Of a stretch of 64,000 nt of DNA, positions 44,774-52,182 are shown piece after piece. The notes beneath the pieces are model-generated. The model ran no database searches, had not been told where the DNA came from, and saw only the letters and a list, made by a program, of their open reading frames with translations. The translations under genes were made by a program, and so were the position numbers. Source of the stretch: Actinomycetota bacterium (GTDB taxonomy: Bacteria; Actinomycetota; Acidimicrobiia; Acidimicrobiales; MedAcidi-G1); the NCBI GenBank assembly GCA_018673475.1, contig JABHCN010000048.1, positions 62,001 to 126,000 of the forward strand, written 5' to 3'. How positions within the stretch are numbered: position 1 is the stretch's first letter; each line of letters begins with the position of its first letter.

Positions 44774-45154
44774 TCAGGCTGCGTGCTTGGCAAACATTCG
44801 CTCGAGGTCGCTCCTGTAGAGCACCCGAACCTGAATGTCGGGATGGAGTTCGCGCAGCCTCCGAACCTTCTTGTTCTTACGGGTCACGAGCGTCTGGCGC
44901 AACGTCGTCACCTCGACGAAGAGATCATGGTCAGGAAGGTAGAAGTCGGGGGTGAACGCCGACAGGAGGCTTCCGTCTGGTGCCGCATCGAGGACGAAGG
45001 TGGTTGGTTCGTATTCCCAGGCGATTCCGTAGAAGTCGAACAGTTCGGCTATCCGTCTCTCAGAGTCGTGGGCGAAATCGACCGGCAGGACCGGTTTGGG
45101 AAGCCGGTGAATGCTGTCGTCCCCCGGCTCCACGCCCTGCAGGAAGGCTGTCAA
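44774..45154 (-). CDS. Small PD-(D/E)XK nuclease-like protein
   Basis: A 126-residue protein. The segment FTPDFYLPDHDLFVEVTTLRQ followed by KNKKVRRLRE fits the PD-(D/E)XK nuclease core: PD, then E-V-T, then a nearby lysine cluster. RRIAELFDFYGIAWEYEPTTFVL before it is typical of small Vsr-like or prophage-associated endonuclease-like proteins. It starts with TTG directly after the MerR stop (TAG-TTG); a GTG at 45133 is a possible later start. Its place in a regulator/housekeeping cluster is unexpected and no partner methylase is near. Confidence 0.75.
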   Translation of the reverse strand: MTAFLQGVEPGDDSIHRLPKPVLPVDFAHDSERRIAELFDFYGIAWEYEPTTFVLDAAPDGSLLSAFTPDFYLPDHDLFVEVTTLRQTLVTRKNKKVRRLRELHPDIQVRVLYRSDLERMFAKHAA

Positions 45155-45634
45155 CTAGCGCTCGGCCGCTGCCGGGCCGGTGTCTGGTGCTCCCACACGG
45201 CCTTCCGGGTACAACTCGACGATCTTGGAGTCGAGATCATCCTTGACGCCTGCCAGCGGAAGTATGTTGAGAACGCCCTGCCCCTGTCGCAGGAGGTCGA
45301 TGATCTCGTCGCCGCTGCGTACGGCAACGGATCTGGTGCCGCTGATAACCAGGTTGACCTGGGTCACGTCCTCGTCGAGGTGCTCGCTCAGGTAACTGAA
45401 GACCTCTCGTACGAGTTCCAGTCGGATGCCGGCGTCCAGAAGGGTCTTGACCGCCCTCAACTCGAGGAGGTTCCGGTAGTCGTAGCGCCGCCTGCTGCCG
45501 CTCCCGGTCGCTGCGCCGAGTGCCGGCTTAACGAGGTCGGTGCGAGTCCAGTAGTCCAACTGCCTGTAGGTGATGCCGACAATCTCGGCGGCCCGCTTGG
45601 AGTTGTACCCATCGACTGGGATGTCTGTGGCCAC
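45155..45634 (-). CDS. MerR-family transcriptional regulator
   Basis: A 159-residue protein with an N-terminal MerR winged helix (about 8-70; GYNSKRAAEIVGITYRQLDYWTRTDLV). The C-terminal part (about 85-140) is conserved in the Rv1830-type group, not a metal site, as no cysteine pair is present. The position, close to a bifunctional nuclease gene and an FtsR-like gene, matches M. tuberculosis Rv1830. AGAGGGG lies six bases before the GTG. A full promoter is present upstream. Confidence 0.88.
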   Translation of the reverse strand: MATDIPVDGYNSKRAAEIVGITYRQLDYWTRTDLVKPALGAATGSGSRRRYDYRNLLELRAVKTLLDAGIRLELVREVFSYLSEHLDEDVTQVNLVISGTRSVAVRSGDEIIDLLRQGQGVLNILPLAGVKDDLDSKIVELYPEGRVGAPDTGPAAAER

Positions 45635-45735
45635 GTGCGACCCCTCTCTGCTCGTGCTCTGATCTCAGGACGGCAGCCCTGTGAAGGCCCCCGAAGGAAC
45701 ACATCAACGGAACTACACGCCTGTGACTTCAGTTC

Positions 45736-45764
45736 AGACTAGGCCTCGCCCCAACCGGGGTCAA
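45736..45764 (-). promoter_or_regulatory. Vegetative promoter for the MerR gene
   Basis: TTGACC (45759-45764) and TAGTCT (45736-45741) are separated by 17 bases, a good housekeeping-sigma promoter. The spacer contains CCCC-GGTT-GGGG, an inverted repeat that a regulator could bind. Transcription would begin near 45729, about 95 bases before the start codon. Confidence 0.7.
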
Positions 45765-45863
45765 CCATCGCGTGTGCGCCACCGAGTGGCCCATGTTCCG
45801 AACTGGCGACGCAACTTTCTCGGAAACTAGCACTGACCTGCTGGTTTCTGGAGTTCCTAGTGT

Positions 45864-46364
45864 CTATCCGCCGGCAAAGTCGTCTGGGTTCACCGAATCA
45901 AGAAACTCCCTGAACTCTTCGACCTGGGCCTCTGCGGCAGGCACTGCCTGGCCGCTCTCGTCGAGAGGCGCCATGTATCCGGCCTCATCGAGGACGTCGG
46001 CGGTTGCATAGATAGGTGTCTTGGTCCGAATGGCGATGGCAATGGCATCAGATGGACGACAGGAGAGAACCTGATCGCCCTCGGGGCCACGAAGGTGGAG
46101 TTCGGCGAAGAAGGTTCGATCGCGGAGTTCGGTCACATGAACCTGCTCCAGTTCAACAGAGAAGGAATCGAGCAGGACGGCGATCAGATCGTGGGTCATG
46201 GGCCGTGGAGGTTCCTGGTCCGCCAGGACCAGGCCTATCGCCGTCGCCTCGGCCATGCCGATGAAGATCGGCAGGAGGCGCTCGCCCTCCATCTCTCGGA
46301 GAAGCACGACAGGGGTGCTGCTCGGCAGGACCTCCTGGATGCCGACTACCCGCATCTCGATCAT
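45864..46364 (-). CDS. Bifunctional nuclease family protein (DUF151)
   Basis: A 166-residue protein with the conserved segments LLREMEGERLLPIFIGMAEATAI, RPMTHDLI and CRPSDAIAIAIRTKTPIY. The family has DNase/RNase activity in a plant member and is near-universal in actinobacteria; M. tuberculosis Rv1829 is the homologue. It follows hpt on the same strand with 61 bases between. The C-terminal FREFLDSVNPDDF is also shared with Rv1829. Confidence 0.92.
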   Translation of the reverse strand: MIEMRVVGIQEVLPSSTPVVLLREMEGERLLPIFIGMAEATAIGLVLADQEPPRPMTHDLIAVLLDSFSVELEQVHVTELRDRTFFAELHLRGPEGDQVLSCRPSDAIAIAIRTKTPIYATADVLDEAGYMAPLDESGQAVPAAEAQVEEFREFLDSVNPDDFAGG

Positions 46365-46425
46365 GGGAGCACCCGGGCAGTCTGATCAGCGGCCCGAGCG
46401 CCCGGGGTGAGCGGTCTCCTGCTGG

Positions 46426-47058
46426 TCACCCCGGCACCATACTCTCCGCCTCCGGAGGCTCCGGAGATGCCCCGATCGGATGGCGACCGGCAAGGCCCAT
46501 GATGGTGTCGGCCATTGCAGTACCGCCCTGGGCGTACTCGGACTCAAGTTGTGTCAGGTCGACTGTTGCCACACTGGGCAGATTCCGGTACCTGCCGTGA
46601 TGGTCGAGGCCGTACCCGACGACAAAGCCCTCGTCGGTGACAAATCCCGAATAGTCGACTCGTGTGGGCAGGATCCGACGGTCTGAGCGGTCCAGCAGGG
46701 TGCAGGCGAGAACCTCGGTCGGGTCATGGTCGAGCATGTGGCGCCTGAGGAAGTCGAGTCGGAAACCGGTGTCAACCACGCCCTCGATCAGCAGGACCTG
46801 CCTGCCAGACACATCGCTCACGAGGTCACGGGTCAGACGGATCCGGCCGCTGTCAGGGGCAAAGGCGCTGAGGGCCACGAAGTCGATCTCAAGGTGTCGG
46901 TCAATGCAGCGGACCAGGTCCGCCATGAACGGCAGGCACCCCTTGAGGACACCAACAGCAACCGCTCCGTCCTCGAGGATTTCGCTCAACTCCTCGCCCA
47001 GCTCGGCGACCCTGGTCGCTATCTCATCTGATCCATACAGGAGGCGGGGCTCGGTCAT
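46426..47058 (-). CDS. hpt: Hypoxanthine phosphoribosyltransferase
   Basis: Salvages hypoxanthine and guanine to IMP and GMP. LKGCLPFMADLVR, LIEGVVDTGFRL (PRPP loop) and FVVGYGLDHHGRYRNLPSVATVDL mark the family. The PRPP loop has Glu-Gly where the family has Glu-Asp; the aspartate four residues on is kept. A C-terminal tail of about 30 residues is extra. It lies four bases downstream of the ftsR-like gene, an unusual insertion between the Rv1828-type and Rv1829-type genes. Confidence 0.87.
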   Translation of the reverse strand: MTEPRLLYGSDEIATRVAELGEELSEILEDGAVAVGVLKGCLPFMADLVRCIDRHLEIDFVALSAFAPDSGRIRLTRDLVSDVSGRQVLLIEGVVDTGFRLDFLRRHMLDHDPTEVLACTLLDRSDRRILPTRVDYSGFVTDEGFVVGYGLDHHGRYRNLPSVATVDLTQLESEYAQGGTAMADTIMGLAGRHPIGASPEPPEAESMVPG

Positions 47059-47062
47059 TGGT

Positions 47063-47779
47063 TCAGTGGGTGAAGCGGCCCAGGCGACCCATCGATCGCC
47101 TCCGCATGACGTCTCGGATCTGTCCGCCTGCCGCTACCAGTTCCTCAAAGCGTGACCTGACGGCCGCCACCGCCGCCGGGTCACCGCTACGGAGACGCGG
47201 GAGCAGAATCTGCTCGAGCACACCGGCCTCGCGCTGAGCGGCCACCAGATGCATTCGCAGATGGCGAATGTCGAGGCCGTTGTCTGCACACGTCCTGGCC
47301 AGGCGGGCAACAAGCAGGGCGTCGGCGTCGTAGACCGTTGTAGAACCAGCTGCGCTCCCCTCGACAAGGCCCAACTTCTCGAGCTCTCTGACTGTTGCAA
47401 CGGACACTCCGGCTGCTGTGGCCAACTCCTCGAGGGTGACGCTCACAGACTCGGACATTGCGGCGGGGCCCTGCTCCCGAAACGGCTCGACCTCGGCCGA
47501 TCCCTGCGCCGGGTCGCCAACTGACTCCTCGAGGAGGTCCCGGATCACCTTCAGTGGAAGGAAGTTCTGGCTCTGCTGACGGAGAATCCAGACAAGGCGG
47601 GTCATGTCGCTGTCGGAGAAGCGGCGATAGCCAGATGTCGACCTCTCGGGGCTGATCAGGCCCTGGGACTCCAGATACCGGAGTTTCGAAACGGTCACGT
47701 CCGGAAACTCGGCTTCGAGACGGGAGAGGACCTCGCCGATTCCGATACGGGACTCCTCTGGGGAGTTCTCAACGGTCAT
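47063..47779 (-). CDS. ftsR: MerR-type regulator, FtsR/Rv1828-like
   Basis: A 238-residue protein with two winged-helix segments: an N-terminal one (about 12-85; FPDVTVSKLRYLESQGLISPERSTSGYRRF) and a second (about 113-165; VTLEELATAAGVSVATVRELEKLGLV). This double MerR layout and the downstream position after an FHA protein match Rv1828 and corynebacterial FtsR, which activates ftsZ. A 14-base gap separates it from the garA-like gene. Confidence 0.88.
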   Translation of the reverse strand: MTVENSPEESRIGIGEVLSRLEAEFPDVTVSKLRYLESQGLISPERSTSGYRRFSDSDMTRLVWILRQQSQNFLPLKVIRDLLEESVGDPAQGSAEVEPFREQGPAAMSESVSVTLEELATAAGVSVATVRELEKLGLVEGSAAGSTTVYDADALLVARLARTCADNGLDIRHLRMHLVAAQREAGVLEQILLPRLRSGDPAAVAAVRSRFEELVAAGGQIRDVMRRRSMGRLGRFTH

Positions 47780-47793
47780 AACGGTTGAGACCC

Positions 47794-48264
47794 TCAGGTG
47801 GCGGTTCCGTGGAAGAAGACCAGCTTGAAGCGACCGATCTGCAGTTCATCCCCGTCGTTGAGCTCAGCCGACTCGATCCGGTCGCGGTTCAGGTAGGTGC
47901 CGTTGAGCGAGCCCACGTCGCGGACCATGTACCGGTCTCCGGTTCGATCGACCTCTACGTGGCGCCTTGAGACGGTCACGTCGTCGAGCAGGATGTCTGC
48001 GGACCGGTGCCTTCCGACCGTTGTCAGATCGGACTCGAGGCCGTAACGGGATCCGGCCTTGGGTCCCGAGTCGACCACGAACAGGCCGCAGCCAGGTGGA
48101 AACTGTGCACGATCGTCTTCATGCGGAGAGACGGGTACCGCCTCAAAGGAGTCGGTGGCCTCGTCGTCTCCCGTGAGCAGCTGGGAGCCACAGGAGGGGC
48201 AGAAGTTGGCTCCCTCCGTGTCGTCGAGCCCGCAGTCCGGGCAGGCGGAGCCACCGGGTGTCAT
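47794..48264 (-). CDS. garA: GarA/OdhI-like FHA protein with N-terminal zinc ribbon
   Basis: A 156-residue protein. The FHA domain (about 60-152; VGRHRSADILLDDVTVSRRHVE, VGSLNGTYLNRD) is very close to GarA, which in mycobacteria controls 2-oxoglutarate dehydrogenase and glutamate metabolism by phosphorylation. The N-terminus differs: a four-cysteine zinc ribbon (CPDCG-x8-CPSCG, about 8-25) is present, and the ETTS phosphoswitch motif is not; only EATDSF is seen. The gene order gcvH, garA, ftsR is that of M. tuberculosis. Confidence 0.9.
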   Translation of the reverse strand: MTPGGSACPDCGLDDTEGANFCPSCGSQLLTGDDEATDSFEAVPVSPHEDDRAQFPPGCGLFVVDSGPKAGSRYGLESDLTTVGRHRSADILLDDVTVSRRHVEVDRTGDRYMVRDVGSLNGTYLNRDRIESAELNDGDELQIGRFKLVFFHGTAT

Positions 48265-48267
48265 CGA

Positions 48268-48651
48268 TCAGGCCTCAAGGAGGGCTGAATAGGCCTCGGC
48301 GTCCATCAGGGAACCGACGGCTGCCGGGTCTGTCGGCTCGAGAACGCAGATCCAGCCATCGCCGTAGGGGTCCTCGTTGACCCGCTCGGGTGTCGCCTCG
48401 AGGTCGTGGTTGACCTCGAGGATCACTCCCGCCACGGGTGCAAAGAGCTCCGAGACCGATTTGGTGGACTCCACCTCGCCGAAGACACCGCCCACCTCAA
48501 CGGTCTTGCCCACAGCCGGCAGTTCAACAAAGACCACGTCACCGAGGGCATCCTGGGCGTAGTCGGTAATGCCGATCCTGAGCCGGTTGCCCTCCTCGAC
48601 CCGAATCCACTCGTGGTCTTGCGAATACCGGACATCTGATGGAATGTTCAT
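48268..48651 (-). CDS. gcvH: Glycine cleavage system H protein
   Basis: The lipoyl carrier of the glycine cleavage system. The 127-residue sequence has the lipoylation lysine Lys64 in GEVESTKSVSELFAP, and SQDHEWIRVEEGN at the start. TAGGTT lies seven bases before the ATG. The garA-like gene starts three bases after its stop. Confidence 0.95.
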   Translation of the reverse strand: MNIPSDVRYSQDHEWIRVEEGNRLRIGITDYAQDALGDVVFVELPAVGKTVEVGGVFGEVESTKSVSELFAPVAGVILEVNHDLEATPERVNEDPYGDGWICVLEPTDPAAVGSLMDAEAYSALLEA

Positions 48652-48658
48652 GGCGCTG

Positions 48659-48664
48659 AACCTA
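48659..48664 (-). promoter_or_regulatory. -10 hexamer TAGGTT for leaderless gcvH
   Basis: TAGGTT ends seven bases before the gcvH ATG. Confidence 0.5.
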
Positions 48665-48698
48665 CCTGATCGCCGCCACGCCGGGGGTCAGGATGCTC

Positions 48699-49322
48699 TC
48701 AGGAGGCTGACCTGCGAGCTGCCCGCCCACCCCGCAGCGCCGCCAGGGCGCGGGGCACATAGCCATAGGCGGCCCACCACGCGATCACCAGCCCCGGTAG
48801 CCCAAAGATCCAGGCTCCCACGGCAAACCACTCGTGCGCGAACGCAGTCGACTCCCCCGCTAGGAAGAACGGGACAGCGAACAGGAGGGCGAAGGTTCCC
48901 GTCTTACCCCACCAGGTCACCTCTATCCGGGCGGCGCCCAGCAGGGCCAGGATGATTGCTGCCAGACCAACCAGGAACTCTCTTGTCAGTACCGCCACAG
49001 CGAACCAGGTGGGCACAGATCCATCGACGATCATGGCTACCAGCGCCACGAGCAGCAGGAGCCTGTCAGCAGTGGGATCGAGCACCTTGCCCACATCTGA
49101 AATCATTCCGAACCGCCGGGCAATCCAGCCGTCGATCCAGTCGGTGGCTCCAAGGGCACCTAGAAGGAGCGCTGCGTCGGTCCGGTTCCCAGCGCCGAAG
49201 AGAATCCACACGAACAACGGTATGCAGCCCAGCCGAACGAGGCTGATCAGGTTCGGCAGGGTAAAGACACCGGCCCAACCGGTCAGCGAAGCCGGGCCGT
49301 CCCCCCCCGTCGTCGTATCCAT
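48699..49322 (-). CDS. pgsA: CDP-alcohol phosphatidyltransferase, PgsA-like
   Basis: Membrane enzyme that joins a CDP-diacylglycerol to an alcohol phosphate, most likely glycerol 3-phosphate. The full motif D64-G65-xx-A68-R69-x8-G78-xxx-D82-xxx-D86 is visible, followed by several membrane helices (207 residues in all). A longer frame extends to 49403, but the ATG at 49322 follows TAGGCT by seven bases. The phosphatidylglycerol-phosphate versus other product cannot be set from the motif. It is divergent from the HIT gene. Confidence 0.88.
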   Translation of the reverse strand: MDTTTGGDGPASLTGWAGVFTLPNLISLVRLGCIPLFVWILFGAGNRTDAALLLGALGATDWIDGWIARRFGMISDVGKVLDPTADRLLLLVALVAMIVDGSVPTWFAVAVLTREFLVGLAAIILALLGAARIEVTWWGKTGTFALLFAVPFFLAGESTAFAHEWFAVGAWIFGLPGLVIAWWAAYGYVPRALAALRGGRAARRSAS

Positions 49323-49329
49323 GGGTGAC

Positions 49330-49335
49330 AGCCTA
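49330..49335 (-). promoter_or_regulatory. -10 hexamer TAGGCT for leaderless pgsA
   Basis: TAGGCT ends seven bases before the pgsA ATG. Confidence 0.5.
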
Positions 49336-49393
49336 CGATCGACGCTGGTCCGGGGTGTCACCCCCGGGTACCGGGTCGAGGAGAGGTTCAGGG

Positions 49394-49813
49394 ATGGCGT
49401 CAATATTCACAAGGATCATCCAGGGTGAGATACCGGGCAGGATCATCTGGAGGGACGACCGGTGCGTGGCGATGCTCGACATCCGCCCACTCCACCGGGG
49501 CCACGTTCTGGTGATCCCTGTGGCCGAGGTGGACCGCTGGACCGACCTTCCCGCCGAGACCGCCGTCCACTGTCTCGGTGTGGCGCATTCGATCGGCCGT
49601 GCTCAACAGGAGGCCCTTGACCCGGAGAGGGTCGGCCTTGTGATCGCCGGCTTCGAGGTTCCACATGCCCACATCCATGTGGTGCCAATCGACGAGATGG
49701 CCGACCTTGACTTCAGCCGCGCCGATACCGAGGCGGACCCGCTGGACCTTGACCGGGTGGCCGAAGCGCTACGCAACACCCTCCGCGCTCAAGGGCACGG
49801 TTGTGTGACCTGA
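49394..49813 (+). CDS. HIT-family nucleotide hydrolase
   Basis: A 139-residue histidine-triad protein with the catalytic H91-A-H93-I-H95-VV motif and the N-terminal FTRIIQGEIPGRIIWRDD. HIT proteins hydrolyse nucleoside phosphoramidates or dinucleotides. The frame is open from 49325, but the ATG at 49394 has AGGAGAGG upstream and matches the family N-terminus. Three bases separate its stop from the convergent membrane protein gene. Confidence 0.92.
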   Translation: MASIFTRIIQGEIPGRIIWRDDRCVAMLDIRPLHRGHVLVIPVAEVDRWTDLPAETAVHCLGVAHSIGRAQQEALDPERVGLVIAGFEVPHAHIHVVPIDEMADLDFSRADTEADPLDLDRVAEALRNTLRAQGHGCVT

Positions 49814-49816
49814 CCG

Positions 49817-51349
49817 TCAGCCTGCTCCAGGACGACGCACCCAGACGCTGACGCCCTCGTCCTCGAAACGGCTCCTGAAGTTCAAGAGAACCAGTTTGTC
49901 CTCAAACCTCCGGTTGCCCGAGTTGGACAGCCCAGAGGATTCCCTGTCGAAGACGACCACGTCAATAGACGATGGGATCCCGGGGTCCACCCGGTTGAGC
50001 GTCTCGGTGTCGAGCACGTGAACGGATTCGCGTTCGGCGAGAAGCGGGTACACGACGGGCGATGCCATCACGCTGGCGTCGTCTCCGACCCAGGTGGTTG
50101 CCGAAACGCGGGCCGAGTCAACCTGGTCCTGGCTGCCCCAGTCCCACGGCTGCTCATAGGGCGATGACGCCGCGTCGCGAATGAAGAAGACCGACGCTGT
50201 GAGAACCATCACGGTCAGGACCCGGCGGTCTACGAGGACCTGGCTGATTCCCCTGGTACCGATGCGCATGAGGGCGAACGATGTGGCGATGAACACGAAC
50301 ACGAGAGCTGGAACGTCCTGTTGGGGGTTGCCCAGAATGTCCTCGGGCACGTCGGCCACGAGGTAGAGACCAATCAGGGGCGCCAGGGTCATGATGTAGC
50401 GGGGTCTCACCAGGGGCAGGAAGAGCACGGGTGCCACCAGGAGCAGCATCTTCTCGAAGCTGGCCCGGTGGAACAGATCTCCAAGCAGCCCAACGGGGTC
50501 GGCCAGCATGCCGAGAAGCACTCCAAAGGCGCTGTCTCCATAGTGGGAGAACGCTTCCACATGTGGGTACGTACCGTGTCCGAAGATGGGCTGGACCACG
50601 AACGCCATGACAAGGAACCAGACCAGGCCGAAACCGGTGAGAGCCCACCCGACCCGCCTGCGATCCTCGGTCAGGAACAACAGGCCGAGTGCCGATACCG
50701 CGAGGCCCAGGTCGGCTCGGGCCGTCACCACTACCGCCACGAGAATCCCGAGTGCCCACCAGTTCTGGCGGGTGGTCACCAGATAGGCGGCCATCAGGGC
50801 CGGCAGGGCAAACACCTCAGGGTGGAAGCCCGCCAGGTTCAGGTTGTGCACTGATGGGTGCAGGGCGAACGCCACCACGAGGGTCGCCGCTCCGCTGACC
50901 CGCAGGTTCGCCGGGCCACGGGCGATTCGCCACAGTGGGACAATGGTCACTGCCAGTGCGAGCGACTGCAGCACAAGCAGCGTCTCGACCGTAGGCAACG
51001 GCTCCGCCAGCCGTGCGATGGGCCAGAACAGGAACGCAGCCTGGTTGGCGAAGACGTTGAAGCCCCATTCGCTCACTACTGGAGACACACCCTCGCCAAC
51101 GAGGTGTACTGCCTGGAGGTAGTAGCCCACCTGTGGACCGATGCCAAGGTCGCGGCTGCGTGCGATCGCCAGCAGTGCCAGCAGAAGCCAGAAGGTGGTG
51201 GCCAGACCCCACGGTAGGAAACGGTCGACAACAGGAGCATCAAGGCGTGCCTGCCACCGGAGCATTTCTATGTCGATCCGACGACGCAGCGAGTGGACGG
51301 TCGTGGCGACCTGTTCGCCGGTGCGCTCAAGCCCCTTTGCGGCCTTCAC
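49817..51349 (-). CDS. DUF2079 polytopic membrane protein
   Basis: A 510-residue protein with a soluble N-terminus (about 45 residues), 10-12 membrane helices and a C-terminal soluble domain (about 400-510). The sequence has LAGFHPEVFALPALMAAYL and the other conserved parts of DUF2079, a family distantly related to GT-C glycosyltransferases with unknown activity. The GTG at 51349 overlaps the SRAP stop as GTGA and has AGGAGG seven bases upstream, better than the longer frame start at 51370. Confidence 0.85.
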   Translation of the reverse strand: MKAAKGLERTGEQVATTVHSLRRRIDIEMLRWQARLDAPVVDRFLPWGLATTFWLLLALLAIARSRDLGIGPQVGYYLQAVHLVGEGVSPVVSEWGFNVFANQAAFLFWPIARLAEPLPTVETLLVLQSLALAVTIVPLWRIARGPANLRVSGAATLVVAFALHPSVHNLNLAGFHPEVFALPALMAAYLVTTRQNWWALGILVAVVVTARADLGLAVSALGLLFLTEDRRRVGWALTGFGLVWFLVMAFVVQPIFGHGTYPHVEAFSHYGDSAFGVLLGMLADPVGLLGDLFHRASFEKMLLLVAPVLFLPLVRPRYIMTLAPLIGLYLVADVPEDILGNPQQDVPALVFVFIATSFALMRIGTRGISQVLVDRRVLTVMVLTASVFFIRDAASSPYEQPWDWGSQDQVDSARVSATTWVGDDASVMASPVVYPLLAERESVHVLDTETLNRVDPGIPSSIDVVVFDRESSGLSNSGNRRFEDKLVLLNFRSRFEDEGVSVWVRRPGAG

Positions 51350-52134
51350 CAGAGGGCCTCCTGCTCGCATGGGGGGCCACCGGCTCCTACCGACAAGTCG
51401 ACCTCGTTCAGGAGATCGGGTCCCTTGTTCAGCGTGTTGCCGACACGCCGGTCGACAGGGTGCAGTCGGATGATTCCATTTGCCGCGGGCCGGAGGGCCG
51501 ACAGGACGGCTCCGGCATCTGTGACCGTCGGGTCCAACCAGGCGGCCCAGGCCTCGGGTTCGAGGATCGCCGGCATCCTGTGGTGGACACTCGCGAGATC
51601 AGCACCTGCCGACACGGTGATCACGGTGCAGGTGCTCCTGATGGGCGTAGAGGCGACGTCGTCAACACCGCTCCATTCTTCCCGGAGTCCGGCCAGGACC
51701 ATGGGGCTTCCATCGGATCGGTGAACGTACCAGGGTTGCTTCCGTGCCTGATCTCTGGAGCCTGGAGGCGGTGGTCCCCACTCGTAGAAGCCGTCCACCG
51801 GAATGAGGCACCTCCGGTGGCGCAGAGCCGAACGGAAGGACGGCCTTTCGGCCACGGTCTCGGACCTTGCGTTGAAGAGCCTGTGGCCGATCGAGGGGTC
51901 CTTGGCCCATGAGGGCACGAGACCCCAGCCTGCGGTCCCCAGTCGACGGATGACGCCGTCCGCAGATGGCTCCGTGTCAATCGAGGCGTCTGCCGATTCG
52001 GACCACACAAGCGGCAGTTGTCCGGTTGGGGCCACGTTGTGGTCGGGACCATCAAGGGTTGCGACAATCTCGTCGACACCCATGTAGTCGCTCAACTCCC
52101 CCGGTGTCGACGCTGTCACGACCCTGCCGCACAT
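51346..52134 (-). CDS. SRAP protein (YedK/HMCES-like)
   Basis: Forms a stable thiazolidine cross-link with abasic sites in single-stranded DNA, protecting forks. The protein begins MCGRVV, so Cys2 becomes the catalytic N-terminal cysteine after methionine removal. NARSETV, IPVDGFYEWG (with the catalytic Glu) and VHHRMPAIL are present. The ATG at 52134 follows TACCGT by seven bases; the frame extends to 52143, but only the 52134 start gives Cys2. It overlaps the DUF2079 gene. Confidence 0.94.
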   Translation of the reverse strand: MCGRVVTASTPGELSDYMGVDEIVATLDGPDHNVAPTGQLPLVWSESADASIDTEPSADGVIRRLGTAGWGLVPSWAKDPSIGHRLFNARSETVAERPSFRSALRHRRCLIPVDGFYEWGPPPPGSRDQARKQPWYVHRSDGSPMVLAGLREEWSGVDDVASTPIRSTCTVITVSAGADLASVHHRMPAILEPEAWAAWLDPTVTDAGAVLSALRPAANGIIRLHPVDRRVGNTLNKGPDLLNEVDLSVGAGGPPCEQEALW

Positions 52135-52141
52135 GGCCCAC

Positions 52142-52147
52142 ACGGTA
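52142..52147 (-). promoter_or_regulatory. -10 hexamer TACCGT for leaderless SRAP gene
   Basis: TACCGT ends seven bases before the SRAP ATG. Confidence 0.5.
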
Positions 52148-52182
52148 TCGGTGGTCCGTGAGCACCACCATTTCAGCCACCG

